A stretch of DNA of 64,000 nucleotides, from the NCBI GenBank assembly GCA_905236755.1, contig CAJOCR010000028.1:1-64000 (forward strand), written 5' to 3'. The notes under the pieces were generated by a model. It did not search any database. It saw only the letters and a program-made list of their open reading frames with translations, and was not told the origin of the DNA. Positions within the stretch are counted from its first letter, which is position 1, and every line of letters begins with the position of its first letter. A program made the position numbers and the translations under genes. Origin of the DNA: an uncultured Prevotella sp. (GTDB lineage: Bacteria; Bacteroidota; Bacteroidia; Bacteroidales; Bacteroidaceae). Of this stretch, positions 8,196 to 17,696 are shown piece by piece.

Positions 8196-10298
8196 TCAGG
8201 ATATAGCCGACCAATTAATATTAGTTTTTCTTAACTCTTTTAACCTATTCCATAATACCGAATAAATATTCTTTTTGCATTCAGGATCATCGTCGATTAT
8301 TTTCTGTGCTTCATCACGGGCAAGCTGCACAATTTGTCCATCGCGCGCAATATCGGCTATCTTTAAATCGAAAGCCATACCACTCTGCTGTGTACCTTCA
8401 AGGTCGCCTGGACCACGCAGTTTTAGGTCGGCCTCAGCAATCCTGAAACCGTCATTGGTGTCGCACATAATATCTATTCGCTTGCGAGTGTCTTCGCTTA
8501 GCTCTACCTTGGTTACAAGGATGCAATACGACTGCTTGGCACCACGGCCTACTCTACCACGCAGCTGGTGCAGCTGACTGAGTCCGAAGCGCTGAGCATC
8601 GAGGATAACCATTACTGAGGCGTTAGGCACGTTTACGCCCACCTCAATAACTGTTGTTGCAACAAGTATCTGAGTTTCTCCAGAAACGAATTTCTGCATC
8701 TCTTCCTCCTTGTCCTTAGCCTTCATCTTTCCATGTACCTTACTCATGCGGTATTCTGGGAACACCTCACGCAACACCTCAAAGCCTTCTTCAAGGTTCT
8801 TCATATCGCTTTTCTCGCTCTCTTTGATAAGCGGGAAAACGATATACACCTGACGACCCTGATTGATTTGCTGACGTATGCCGCTATACAGACTTGTCAT
8901 CTGCTTGTCGTACTTATGTATGGTCATGATAGGCTTACGGCCCGGTGGCAGCTCATCGATAACGCTCACATCGAGATCGCCATATATGGTCATAGCCAAT
9001 GTACGAGGAATAGGTGTTGCCGTCATAACAAGAATGTGTGGTGGGTTCTCGCTCTTCTTCCATAGTTTGGCACGCTGAGCCACACCAAAGCGATGCTGTT
9101 CGTCAACAACAGCCAAGCCTAAACGAGCAAACTGCACACTTTCTTCAATAACAGCATGAGTGCCCACAAGAATTTGTATCTCGCCTTTATGCAAGTCTTC
9201 AAGAATGGCCTGACGACGCTTGCCTTTCACTATACCTGTGAGCAGTTCTACACGTATATCCATACCATGAAGGAACTCCTTGATAGTAGAGAAATGCTGC
9301 TCGGCAAGAATCTCAGTAGGTGCCATGATACAAGCCTGGAATCCGTTGTCTATGGCTATGAGCATAGTCATAAGAGCTACAAGCGTTTTACCAGAACCTA
9401 CATCACCTTGAAGAAGACGATTCATCTGTCGGCCGCTCTTCATGTCGGCACGTATCTCGTGCATAACACGTTTCTGAGCACCTGTAAGAGCAAAAGGTAG
9501 ATTGTTCTTATAAAAGCTGTTGAACACCTGTCCTACATGTTCAAAGATGTATCCTTTATACTTACGGCGATGATCGGCTGTATAGCGAAGGATATTAAGT
9601 TGAACATAGAATAGTTCTTCGAACTTCAGGCGCACCTGTGCATGCTGAAGTTCATCAAGACTATGTGGGTAGTGAATATATCGGTAGGCCTCTTCCCTGC
9701 TGATAAGATGCAGACGCTGCGTTATAAAGGCAGGTAGTGTTTCAGGAAGAGAGCCTTGTGGCAGCTTACTGATAAGTGTTTTCGTTAGTTTCTCTATGTT
9801 TCGTGATGTTATGCCTGCGGTACGAGTCTTTTCGGTTGTAGAGTAATAAGGCTGCATCCCCATTTCGTTGAGCTGCAAATCGGCAGCCTTCTCTATTTCT
9901 GGATGAGCAAACTGATAACGTCCGCCAAAGATCGTTGGCTTGCCAAAGATAATATACTCTTCGTTTACCTTATAAGTTTTATAAATATACTGTGCACCAC
10001 GAAACCACACCAAGTCAACAACGCCCGTACCATCAGAGAAATGGGCAACAACACGCTTACGACGTGCTCCCAGAGCAAATTCCTCGAAACTGAGAATACG
10101 TCCCTTAATCTGTACGAAAGGCATGTTACCGTCCATCTCATTTATTGTGTAAATGCGACTACGGTCAACATACTTATATGGATAGTATTCCAACAGGTCA
10201 CACCAAGTATTCAAGCCAAGTTCTTTACTCAGCAAGTCTTTGCGCTTGGGGCCTACCCCAGACAAATACATGATGTCTTGTTCTAAAATACTATTCAT
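8196..10298 (-). CDS. recG: ATP-dependent DNA helicase RecG
   Basis: This 700-residue protein has an N-terminal wedge/OB region that includes a VDLVWFRG-type strand, the helicase motif GDVGSGKT near residue 300, a DEQHRFG box near 400, MTATPIPRT, and the C-terminal GRVGRG motif. RecG remodels stalled forks and branched DNA. The ATG at 10298 (MNSILEQD) is preferred. The longer frame to 10355 would translate a REP-like palindrome into the Gly/Arg-rich stretch SLPLGGGRGER, which is not part of the family. Length from the chosen start is normal. Its 3' end faces 210 bp of spacer before the M23 gene. It may be transcribed together with ispD upstream, as no terminator is evident. Confidence 0.95.
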   Translation of the reverse strand: MNSILEQDIMYLSGVGPKRKDLLSKELGLNTWCDLLEYYPYKYVDRSRIYTINEMDGNMPFVQIKGRILSFEEFALGARRKRVVAHFSDGTGVVDLVWFRGAQYIYKTYKVNEEYIIFGKPTIFGGRYQFAHPEIEKAADLQLNEMGMQPYYSTTEKTRTAGITSRNIEKLTKTLISKLPQGSLPETLPAFITQRLHLISREEAYRYIHYPHSLDELQHAQVRLKFEELFYVQLNILRYTADHRRKYKGYIFEHVGQVFNSFYKNNLPFALTGAQKRVMHEIRADMKSGRQMNRLLQGDVGSGKTLVALMTMLIAIDNGFQACIMAPTEILAEQHFSTIKEFLHGMDIRVELLTGIVKGKRRQAILEDLHKGEIQILVGTHAVIEESVQFARLGLAVVDEQHRFGVAQRAKLWKKSENPPHILVMTATPIPRTLAMTIYGDLDVSVIDELPPGRKPIMTIHKYDKQMTSLYSGIRQQINQGRQVYIVFPLIKESEKSDMKNLEEGFEVLREVFPEYRMSKVHGKMKAKDKEEEMQKFVSGETQILVATTVIEVGVNVPNASVMVILDAQRFGLSQLHQLRGRVGRGAKQSYCILVTKVELSEDTRKRIDIMCDTNDGFRIAEADLKLRGPGDLEGTQQSGMAFDLKIADIARDGQIVQLARDEAQKIIDDDPECKKNIYSVLWNRLKELRKTNINWSAIS

Positions 10299-10307
10299 AA
10301 TATAAAA

Positions 10308-10345
10308 CCTCTCCCCCCGCCCTCCCCCGAGTGGGAGGGAGCCTC
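10308..10345. repeat. REP-like palindrome, copy 1
   Basis: CTCCC and GGGAG arms enclose CCCGAGTG just upstream of the recG start. Similar C-rich/G-rich palindromes lie at 18893-18930, 24438-24471, 62250-62284 and 62541-62577. They form a dispersed family between genes. Confidence 0.6.
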
Positions 10346-10420
10346 GCAAGCTCAAATATGAGTTACTAATTTATTATAAAAGCGCTTTGCGCTTCATTAT
10401 CATTTATCATTTTTCATTTA

Positions 10421-11104
10421 TCATTTAGCGAAGCTCTGCTTCGCGCACTCCTCCGCAACCTTCATATCAAACGGGGTGGTGAGCTTGATGTTCTCACGAT
10501 TACCTTCAACAAGGACTACACGGCAGCCTAAGCTCTCAACGACACTTGCATCGTCGGTAAAGGTGTCACGCTCTGGCTGATTGAAAGCCTGACGCATAAG
10601 AGAGATATCGAACACCTGAGGAGTTTGCACCTCTCTGAACATACTACGGTCAACAGTGTTGCCACCTCCGCGTGGGTCAACATATCGAAGGGTACTGGTG
10701 ACAGGCATTACGGGTATTGCAGCATAACTTTCTTCGGCAGCCTCGAAACAACGGGCTATTGTCTCTAAAGAAACGAAAGGACGCACGCCATCATGAACAG
10801 CCACAAAGCCTTCAGCATCTTCTGGTATGAGAGCCAAACCGTTTTTTGATGACTGGAAACGAGAATCGCCACCATCGGCTATCTGATGCTTCACAGCGAA
10901 CTGGTATTGTGAGCACAGCTCTTTCCAATAAGCCTGCTGCTGCTTTGGCAACACGAGTATGATGTTCATGTTCTCATCATATTCGTGAAAACGCTCTATG
11001 GTGTGCATCAAGACAGGTTTTCCGTTAACGGGAAGGAACTGCTTTGGAATATCTGTTCCCATACGAAGTCCTTTTCCTCCTGCTACTATAATAGTATAAT
11101 TCAT
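10421..11104 (-). CDS. ispD: 2-C-methyl-D-erythritol 4-phosphate cytidylyltransferase
   Basis: IspD joins CTP and methylerythritol phosphate in the non-mevalonate isoprenoid pathway. The 227-residue protein opens with the nucleotide-binding AGGKGLRMG and the conserved PKQFLPV. It also has VHDGVRPF in the middle and TDDASVVE near the C-terminus, all IspD hallmarks. Length is typical. Its ATG overlaps the stop of the DJ-1-family gene by one base, so translation is probably coupled. The stop lies in a run of ATTTATCATT-like repeats between this gene and recG. Confidence 0.95.
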   Translation of the reverse strand: MNYTIIVAGGKGLRMGTDIPKQFLPVNGKPVLMHTIERFHEYDENMNIILVLPKQQQAYWKELCSQYQFAVKHQIADGGDSRFQSSKNGLALIPEDAEGFVAVHDGVRPFVSLETIARCFEAAEESYAAIPVMPVTSTLRYVDPRGGGNTVDRSMFREVQTPQVFDISLMRQAFNQPERDTFTDDASVVESLGCRVVLVEGNRENIKLTTPFDMKVAEECAKQSFAK

Positions 11105-11670
11105 TATTTCGACTGCATTAAATGAGCATACATCATTCCCTCTTGCATCTGCTTTGTTGCTTCCTCACCAACAAAATAGCTTAATATCTTATAAGCATAA
11201 GGGAATACGGCTGCAGGACCTTCACCTGTGATAATATTATCAGCTTCCTGATAGAGTGTGGCTGTGTATTCTGCACCTGTGAGATATTTCTCACAACCAG
11301 GATAACATGTTGCTTTCTTGCCATCAAGAAGTCCAAGACTTCCCAACACCATTGGTGCTGCACAGATGGCACCTATTCGCTTGCCTGCCTCGTTGTGCTT
11401 AACCAAAACCTCACGAACGCCCTTGTGGGCATTGAGATTAGCCGAGCCAGGCATACCACCAGGAAGAAGCAACATATCTGCATCGCTGAAGTCAACATCC
11501 TCAAATATGGCATCAGCCTTCAAGGTAATTCCATGTGCTGTTTCCACAAATTCTGAGCCTGTAATACTTACTGTAACAACGTCAATACCACCACGACGAA
11601 GGATATCAACAGTTGCCAAGCCTTCGATGTCTTCAAAGCCATTGGCAAGAAATTCATATATTTTAGCCAT
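11104..11670 (-). CDS. DJ-1/PfpI-family protein
   Basis: This 188-residue protein has the DJ-1 fold signatures: the N-terminal [15 protein letters not shown], the GGMPGS loop near residue 71, and the nucleophile elbow GAICAAP with its cysteine near residue 104. Family members (YajL, DJ-1, ThiJ) act in protection against reactive carbonyls and oxidation, and their exact chemistry is debated. The gene leads a two-gene unit with ispD and overlaps it by one base. It is divergent from nadK across a 70-bp spacer. I cannot choose between a chaperone, a deglycase-like enzyme and a redox sensor from sequence alone. Confidence 0.9.
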   Translation of the reverse strand: MAKIYEFLANGFEDIEGLATVDILRRGGIDVVTVSITGSEFVETAHGITLKADAIFEDVDFSDADMLLLPGGMPGSANLNAHKGVREVLVKHNEAGKRIGAICAAPMVLGSLGLLDGKKATCYPGCEKYLTGAEYTATLYQEADNIITGEGPAAVFPYAYKILSYFVGEEATKQMQEGMMYAHLMQSK

Positions 11671-11711
11671 AATTTGTTGGTTTAAATCAAGATTATTACG
11701 AAATAAATCGC

Positions 11712-11719
11712 TACTTTTG
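11712..11719 (+). promoter_or_regulatory. minus-7 element for nadK
   Basis: TACTTTTG matches TAnnTTTG and lies 35 bp upstream of the ATG at 11755, in the spacer between divergent genes. Confidence 0.5.
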
Positions 11720-11754
11720 CAAAAATAAGAAAATTAATTGAATTGGCAAAAAAT

Positions 11755-12582
11755 ATGTCAGAGCGCAAGTTGAAATTCGCAATTTTCGGAAACGAATACA
11801 AGAAGAGTGAAGTTGAGCCCTACATCGAGCGTGTGTTAAGATACCTCGAAGCTCATGACGCTGAGGCAATGGTTGAACCTGTTGACTTCAACAATGCCGA
11901 TTATGTTATTTCCATGGGAGGTGACGGTACTTTTCTGCGTGCAGCCTCAAAGGTTGGCAACCGCGAGATTCCTATCGTGGGTGTTAACATGGGGCGTTTA
12001 GGCTTTCTTGCCGATATTCTTCCAAGCGAAATAGAGGAAACTCTCGACAATATTTTCAATGGCAATTACTCTATTGAGCAACACACGGTAATAGAGGTTG
12101 AAGCTGATGGTGCAAAGATTGAAGGCAGTCCGTATGCACTTAATGATGTCGCTATTCTTAAACGCGACTCAGCATCAATGATCTCTGTCCGTACATATAT
12201 AAACGATGAATTTCTTGTAAACTATCAGGCCGACGGTCTTGTCATTAGCACGCCAACAGGTTCTACAGCGTATAACCTCAGTAATGGCGGACCTATCATA
12301 GTGCCTCGCAGCAGCAGCCTTTGTCTTACTCCTGTAGCGCCACACAGCTTGAACATCCGTCCTATAGTAATCAACGACACAAGCGTTATCACTATGGATG
12401 TGGAGAGCCGTAGCCATAGTTTCCTTGTAGCCATCGACGGACGAAGCGAGAAAATGGTTGAAGGCACAAAGATAACTATTCGCAAAGCACCTTTCGTTAT
12501 TAAGATAGTGAAACAGAACAACCGTCGTTATTTCTCTTCATTACGCGAAAAGCTTATGTGGGGAGCCGACAACAGAAAGTAA
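11755..12582 (+). CDS. nadK: NAD kinase
   Basis: NadK phosphorylates NAD to NADP. The protein has the diagnostic GGDGTFLRA, NMGRLGFLAD, the adenine-site TPTGSTAYNLSNGGP and a C-terminal SFLVAIDGR. I take the ATG at 11755 (MSERKLKF), giving 275 residues; a TTG four codons upstream is a weaker start and lies closer to the promoter. The length fits the family. It is followed after 44 bp by an ABC exporter on the same strand. The spacer holds three 11-bp tandem units with the core TCCTAAA at 12586-12618. Confidence 0.95.
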   Translation: MSERKLKFAIFGNEYKKSEVEPYIERVLRYLEAHDAEAMVEPVDFNNADYVISMGGDGTFLRAASKVGNREIPIVGVNMGRLGFLADILPSEIEETLDNIFNGNYSIEQHTVIEVEADGAKIEGSPYALNDVAILKRDSASMISVRTYINDEFLVNYQADGLVISTPTGSTAYNLSNGGPIIVPRSSSLCLTPVAPHSLNIRPIVINDTSVITMDVESRSHSFLVAIDGRSEKMVEGTKITIRKAPFVIKIVKQNNRRYFSSLREKLMWGADNRK

Positions 12583-12626
12583 GTTCATCCTAAACGAATC
12601 CTAAACGCATCCTAAAGGAATCTACC

Positions 12627-14294
12627 ATGAATATAAAGAGGTTGTTACATATACCCAACTTTAAATACAACACCAAAACATTATTGAAATGGCTTTGGCA
12701 GGTGTGGCGTGGTAACAGGCTACAAGCTATTCTCAATGCCGTTATTGGTTTGCTGCAGGTGGCTGTAAGCTTAGGACAGGTGTGGGCTGTGAAGCACGCC
12801 ATAGACGTGGCAGCAGGAAGCATAGATGGCAACATCTATTGGGCTGTCGGTATCATGGGATTTCTTATTCTTGCTGATTTTGCCTTGAACATTTCAAGCG
12901 TATGGATAAAGAACATACTTGGCATAAAGGCACAGAACCGTATGCAGCAGCGCATGCTCGACAGACTGTTGCGCAGCGAGTGGCACGGAAAGGAGATTCA
13001 TCATTCGGGCGATGTGCTTAACCGTCTGGAGTTTGATGTGAACTATGTTGTGAACTTCCTCACAGAGACCATTCCTAACACCTTGAGCGTGGTGGCTATG
13101 TTCTTAGGTGCATTCTTCTATCTTTTCTCTATGGACTGGCGTCTGTCGCTGATTATTGTAGCTATGCTGCCACTATTCCTTGGAGTGAGCAAGATATACA
13201 TCGGACAGATGCGAAAGCTTACACGTAAGGTTAGAGACAGCGACAGCAAGGTGCAGAGTGTACTTCAGGAAACGCTTCAGCATCGTATGTTGATTAAGAC
13301 CATGGAAAGCGACGATGCTATGGTTGGTAAGTTAGAGGACACCCAAAGCGAACTCCGACAGAATGTTGTTCGTAGAACCAAGTTCAGCGTTTTCAGCAAT
13401 CTTATCATTAACTTCGGCTTTGCATTAGGCTATCTCATAGCTTTCCTATGGGCAGCCCTTCGCATGAGTGCCCACACCCTCACCTTTGGTGGTATGACAG
13501 CCTTTCTGCAGTTAGTAAACAAGATTCAAACTCCAGCACGCAACCTTATGAAGCTGGTTCCTGCTTTCGTGGGGGTGTTCACAGCTGCCGAGCGACTGAT
13601 GGAACTTGAGGAAAACCCTCTTGAGGAACAAGGAGAGCCAATAATTCTTGATGCCCCATGCGGACTTCGTCTTACCAATATCAGTTATCAGTATAATGCT
13701 ACTGATGGAGACGTTATTCACAATCTCAGCTTTGACTTCAAGCCTGCCACATGCACAGCCATACTCGGAGAGACAGGTGCCGGCAAGACAACCCTCATTC
13801 GCTTGCTACTCGCATTACTTAAACCACGAAGCGGAACCATCGAAATCTATAATAATACGTTCAACGTTCTCACTCCGCTTCATCGTTGCAACATATCTTA
13901 TGTTCCGCAAGGCAACACCCTTATGAGTGGTACTATTCGTGACAATTTGCGAATAGGCAAACTTGACGCTACAGACGAAGAGATGCGCGAGGCTCTTCAC
14001 CGTAGTTGTGCCGACTTTGTTTTTGACCTTCCTGAAGGACTGAATACTAAATGTACCGAGCAAGGCGGAGGACTGAGTGAAGGTCAGGCTCAGCGCATAG
14101 CCATTGCCCGCTGCCTTCTTCGCAACCGTTCTATTCTTATTTTCGACGAAGCAACAAGTGCGCTCGACGAAGAAACAGAAAGAAAGCTGTTGCAAAACCT
14201 TCTGGCTGAGAAACGCCACACCATTATCTTTATCACTCATCGCAAAGCAGTTATAGATTATTGTGATGAAACCTTAAAAATAGAAAAAGTATAA
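12627..14294 (+). CDS. ABC exporter, fused membrane and ATPase domains
   Basis: This 555-residue half-transporter has about six membrane helices in residues 20-310. The ATPase domain follows, with the P-loop GETGAGKT at about 382-389, the signature LSEGQ near 483 and the Walker B FDEAT near 505. Such proteins work as dimers in the inner membrane and export lipids, drugs or peptides; the substrate cannot be told. No peptidase domain is present. The gene follows nadK and may be co-transcribed. A hairpin CGTGTT/AACACG at 14315-14335 lies shortly after the stop and precedes the promoter of the next operon. Confidence 0.88.
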   Translation: MNIKRLLHIPNFKYNTKTLLKWLWQVWRGNRLQAILNAVIGLLQVAVSLGQVWAVKHAIDVAAGSIDGNIYWAVGIMGFLILADFALNISSVWIKNILGIKAQNRMQQRMLDRLLRSEWHGKEIHHSGDVLNRLEFDVNYVVNFLTETIPNTLSVVAMFLGAFFYLFSMDWRLSLIIVAMLPLFLGVSKIYIGQMRKLTRKVRDSDSKVQSVLQETLQHRMLIKTMESDDAMVGKLEDTQSELRQNVVRRTKFSVFSNLIINFGFALGYLIAFLWAALRMSAHTLTFGGMTAFLQLVNKIQTPARNLMKLVPAFVGVFTAAERLMELEENPLEEQGEPIILDAPCGLRLTNISYQYNATDGDVIHNLSFDFKPATCTAILGETGAGKTTLIRLLLALLKPRSGTIEIYNNTFNVLTPLHRCNISYVPQGNTLMSGTIRDNLRIGKLDATDEEMREALHRSCADFVFDLPEGLNTKCTEQGGGLSEGQAQRIAIARCLLRNRSILIFDEATSALDEETERKLLQNLLAEKRHTIIFITHRKAVIDYCDETLKIEKV

Positions 14295-14336
14295 CCAGTA
14301 TAGCATCTTTCTTTCGTGTTTTTTAAAACAACACGC

Positions 14337-14344
14337 TACCTTTG
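14337..14344 (+). promoter_or_regulatory. minus-7 element for the MacAB-like operon
   Basis: TACCTTTG matches TAnnTTTG 89 bp upstream of the ATG at 14433. The three downstream genes follow with very short gaps. Confidence 0.5.
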
Positions 14345-14432
14345 CTTTACAAAAAAATGCAATTTTCTTAGCAACAATGCAACTTTTGTATAAGCATTAG
14401 CGTCAAAGTGTTATTAAAAAGCGAAAAAAAGA

Positions 14433-15158
14433 ATGAGCTTATTACATCTAAATAACGTAAATAAAACGTATTTCGGAGCACAGCCTCTGCATGTACTAAA
14501 AGGCATCAGCCTCGATATTGAAGAGGGTGAGTTTGTTTCTATTATGGGTGCGTCGGGGTCAGGAAAGTCAACCCTGCTGAATATCCTTGGTATTCTCGAC
14601 AACTATGACGATGGCGAGTATATTCTCGACAACACTTTGATTAAAGACCTTAGTGAAACACGCTCTGCCGAGTATCGCAACAAAATGATTGGTTTTATTT
14701 TTCAAAGTTTCAATCTTATCAGTTTCAAAACAGCTGTTGAAAATGTGGAACTACCTCTTTTCTATCAAGGAGTGAGCAGAAAGAAGCGTCATCAGCTTGC
14801 CATGGAATATCTCGACAAGCTGGGCTTGCTGCCTTGGGCAGAACACTATCCAAATGAGCTTTCGGGTGGACAGAAACAACGTGTAGCCATTGCACGTGCT
14901 CTCATAACACAACCTAAGATTATTCTTGCCGACGAACCTACGGGAGCCCTCGACTCAAAGACCAGCGTTGAGGTGATGCAGCTGCTAACCAAGCTGAACC
15001 GCGATGAGGGTAAGACTATAATCGTGGTTACTCACGAGAGTGGTGTAGCAAACCAAACAGACAAGATTGTACACATCAAAGATGGTATCATTGGTGAGAT
15101 AGAGGAGAACAAAGACCACAAGGCTTCTCCATTTGGTATTAACGGCATAATGAAATAA
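14433..15158 (+). CDS. MacB/LolD-type ABC ATPase
   Basis: The 241-residue cytoplasmic ATPase has Walker [10 protein letters not shown] near residue 38, Q-loop FQSFNLI, signature LSGGQKQR near 145 and Walker [15 protein letters not shown], the form typical of the LolD/MacB group. It should drive the two FtsX-type permeases encoded immediately downstream, the first only two bases after its stop. Together with the membrane fusion protein it makes a tripartite efflux or lipoprotein-handling system. The substrate is unknown. Length and motif spacing are normal. Confidence 0.92.
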   Translation: MSLLHLNNVNKTYFGAQPLHVLKGISLDIEEGEFVSIMGASGSGKSTLLNILGILDNYDDGEYILDNTLIKDLSETRSAEYRNKMIGFIFQSFNLISFKTAVENVELPLFYQGVSRKKRHQLAMEYLDKLGLLPWAEHYPNELSGGQKQRVAIARALITQPKIILADEPTGALDSKTSVEVMQLLTKLNRDEGKTIIVVTHESGVANQTDKIVHIKDGIIGEIEENKDHKASPFGINGIMK

Positions 15159-15160
15159 TC

Positions 15161-16426
15161 GTGAGAGATTTGATAGAAGAAATATGGGCTACCACGCGTC
15201 GCAACAAATTGCGAACAGCGCTCACGGGCTTTGCTGTGGCATGGGGAATATTCATGCTTATTGTGCTGCTTGGAGCCGGCAACGGCCTTATCAATGCCAA
15301 TGAGCAGAACAACAACCGCTCCATCGACAACTCTATGACCATTTATGGCGGTTACACCAGCAAGGCATATAAAGGCTACGACATGAATCGTGAAATAGCC
15401 CTTCGCGATGAAGACTTTCGCATAACCAAACAGAAGTTCGACGATGTGGTTGACGAGATTGGAGCACAGATTTCACAGGATGGGCTTGTTATCACCCTTG
15501 GCGAAAACTATTTCAGCGGTTCACTCACAGGTGTTTATCCCATATACAATAAGATAAACAAGATGGACATGCTCTATGGACGATTCATCAACGACATCGA
15601 CAACAAGGAGCGTCGCAAAGTGCTTGTTATCAACGACACACAGGCAAAAGAGTTACTCGGACACGATGATGCAGCTTCTATAGTAGGTCGTCGCGTTGAA
15701 GTGGGACAGCTCTCCTTTGAGATTGTAGGTGTTTACAAAGACAAGCAGAATGGCATGAGAGCCAGCAGTATTTTCACAGCCTACAACACCATTCGCACTC
15801 TATACAACAAAGGCGACTATGCTGGCAACATTGTTTTCACATTCCACGGACTTAACTCACAAAAGGAAAACGAGGACTGGGAGAAGAAATATCGTGCCAC
15901 CATCAACAAACTTCATGGTGCCGACCCCACCGACGAGGATGCTATATGGATAAGCAACGGTTTCACCCAGATGCTGCAGATGCAAACCGGCTCAAACATC
16001 ATTCGCACAGCCCTTTGGATTATCGGTTTGCTCACACTTCTCAGCGGTATTGTTGGCGTAGGCAACATCATGCTCATCACCGTTAAAGAGCGCACCCGCG
16101 AGTTTGGTATTCGTAAGGCTATAGGCGCCAAACCATTGAGTATTCTGCGCCTCATAATACTTGAGAGCATAATAATCACCACATTCTTTGGATATATCGG
16201 TATGGTGCTGGGCATGCTTGCCAACATCTATATGGACGCCACCATCGGACATGATGTTATCGACACAGGTATCTTCAAGACAACACTCTTCGTTGATCCA
16301 ACAGTTGGTTTGGGCACATGTATAGCAGCTACCGTTGTTATGATATTAGCAGGAACATTTGCGGGAATACTACCAGCACGCAAGGCTGCAAAGGTACGCC
16401 CTATCGAAGCACTAAGAGCAGAATAA
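15161..16426 (+). CDS. MacB/FtsX-family permease 1
   Basis: This 421-residue protein has one N-terminal membrane helix near residues 15-40, a large periplasmic MacB-type domain, and three C-terminal helices with the GVGNIMLITVKERTREFGIRK motif typical of FtsX permeases. The start is GTG, two bases after the ATPase stop, which keeps translation coupled. It probably forms a heterodimer with the next gene product, which is its distant paralogue. MacB-type pumps work by mechanotransmission, moving periplasmic substrates outward. No tolC-like gene follows in this window. Confidence 0.9.
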   Translation: MRDLIEEIWATTRRNKLRTALTGFAVAWGIFMLIVLLGAGNGLINANEQNNNRSIDNSMTIYGGYTSKAYKGYDMNREIALRDEDFRITKQKFDDVVDEIGAQISQDGLVITLGENYFSGSLTGVYPIYNKINKMDMLYGRFINDIDNKERRKVLVINDTQAKELLGHDDAASIVGRRVEVGQLSFEIVGVYKDKQNGMRASSIFTAYNTIRTLYNKGDYAGNIVFTFHGLNSQKENEDWEKKYRATINKLHGADPTDEDAIWISNGFTQMLQMQTGSNIIRTALWIIGLLTLLSGIVGVGNIMLITVKERTREFGIRKAIGAKPLSILRLIILESIIITTFFGYIGMVLGMLANIYMDATIGHDVIDTGIFKTTLFVDPTVGLGTCIAATVVMILAGTFAGILPARKAAKVRPIEALRAE

Positions 16427-16429
16427 ATT

Positions 16430-17674
16430 ATGAGACTGGATATTGATACATATAAAGAAATTCTCGACACACTCACACGAAACAAGATGCGCTCGTTTCT
16501 CACGGGATTCGGCATTTTCTGGGGTGTGTTCATGCTTGTGTTCCTCATTGGTGGCGGTGGCGGCACAAAGGAGATGCTGATGAACAATTTCGAGGGATTT
16601 GCCACCAACTCGGGTATGGTGTTTGCTCAACAAACTACCAAACCCTATGCTGGATTTCGCAAGGGACGCCAATGGCAAATGAACTACACCGATGTGGAAC
16701 GTCTGAAAGCACAGGTTCCTGAACTCGATGTTGTTTCACCAGTCATTTCAAACTGGGGAAGCAAAGCTATCATCGGTGAACACAAATCAAACTGCGTGGT
16801 AAAGGGACTCATGCCCGAATATGCCAAGGTTGAAGAACCAAAGATATATTACGGTCGCTATCTAAACGACATGGATATGGCACAGCGACGCAAGGTTTGT
16901 GTACTTGGAAAGAAAGTGTATAAAACTCTGTTCCCCGGAGGCGGCAATCCATGCGGACAATCAATACGCATAGATTCTGTTTACTATAACATCGTGGGTG
17001 TTGACTACAACAGCGGTGGCATACAGATTAACGGCAGTTCTGAGGAGAGTGTTATTATACCTATCACCATTATGCAACAGGCATACAACATGGGTAATAA
17101 CGTGCATCTTATAAGTATGACATGCCGCCCAGGCTACACCATGAGTACCATCACACCACGCATACGACAGGTGATTGGTCGTGCTCACCAGGTTGACCCA
17201 ACAGACGAGAAGGCTATATCGGTTTTCAACACCGAGATTCTCTTTGGTGTTCTCGACAACTTGTTTAAGGGGGTAAACTTCCTTATTCTTCTTGTGGGAA
17301 TAGGAACTCTCTTGGCTGGAGCCATAGGTGTAAGCAACATCATGATGGTTACAGTACGCGAGCGCACCACCGAGATTGGTATTCGCCGTGCAATAGGTGC
17401 AACGCCAATAACCATTCTTTCACAAATAATCAGCGAGAGCATAGTGTTAACGATAGTGGCGGGAATGAGCGGCATCATGTTTGCCGTTATCATATTACAG
17501 ATGATTGAAGTGGGTAACACCACCGACGGCATTCTAACTGCTCATTTCCAAGTGCAGTTCTGGACTGCCATTGGTGCAACAGCATTCATTAGCCTTTTGG
17601 GAGTGCTTGCCGGACTTGCGCCTGCTTTCCGCGCCATGAGCATCAAACCTGTTGATGCTATGCGAGACGAATAG
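16430..17674 (+). CDS. MacB/FtsX-family permease 2
   Basis: The 414-residue paralogue of the preceding permease has the same plan: an N-terminal helix, a periplasmic domain, and three C-terminal helices with GVSNIMMVTVRERTTEIGIRRAIGA. It starts three bases after the previous stop. A glycine run (GGGGG) follows the first helix. Two unequal permeases with one ATPase imply a heterodimeric transporter. It ends 22 bp before the membrane fusion protein. It differs from classic MacB in having the ATPase on a separate chain. Confidence 0.9.
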   Translation: MRLDIDTYKEILDTLTRNKMRSFLTGFGIFWGVFMLVFLIGGGGGTKEMLMNNFEGFATNSGMVFAQQTTKPYAGFRKGRQWQMNYTDVERLKAQVPELDVVSPVISNWGSKAIIGEHKSNCVVKGLMPEYAKVEEPKIYYGRYLNDMDMAQRRKVCVLGKKVYKTLFPGGGNPCGQSIRIDSVYYNIVGVDYNSGGIQINGSSEESVIIPITIMQQAYNMGNNVHLISMTCRPGYTMSTITPRIRQVIGRAHQVDPTDEKAISVFNTEILFGVLDNLFKGVNFLILLVGIGTLLAGAIGVSNIMMVTVRERTTEIGIRRAIGATPITILSQIISESIVLTIVAGMSGIMFAVIILQMIEVGNTTDGILTAHFQVQFWTAIGATAFISLLGVLAGLAPAFRAMSIKPVDAMRDE

Positions 17675-17696
17675 AATAATTAAAGACTACTGAAAT

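Noticed and set aside
10299..10355. Extended RecG start
   Set aside because: The extra codons translate a REP-like palindrome; the family start aligns with the ATG at 10298.
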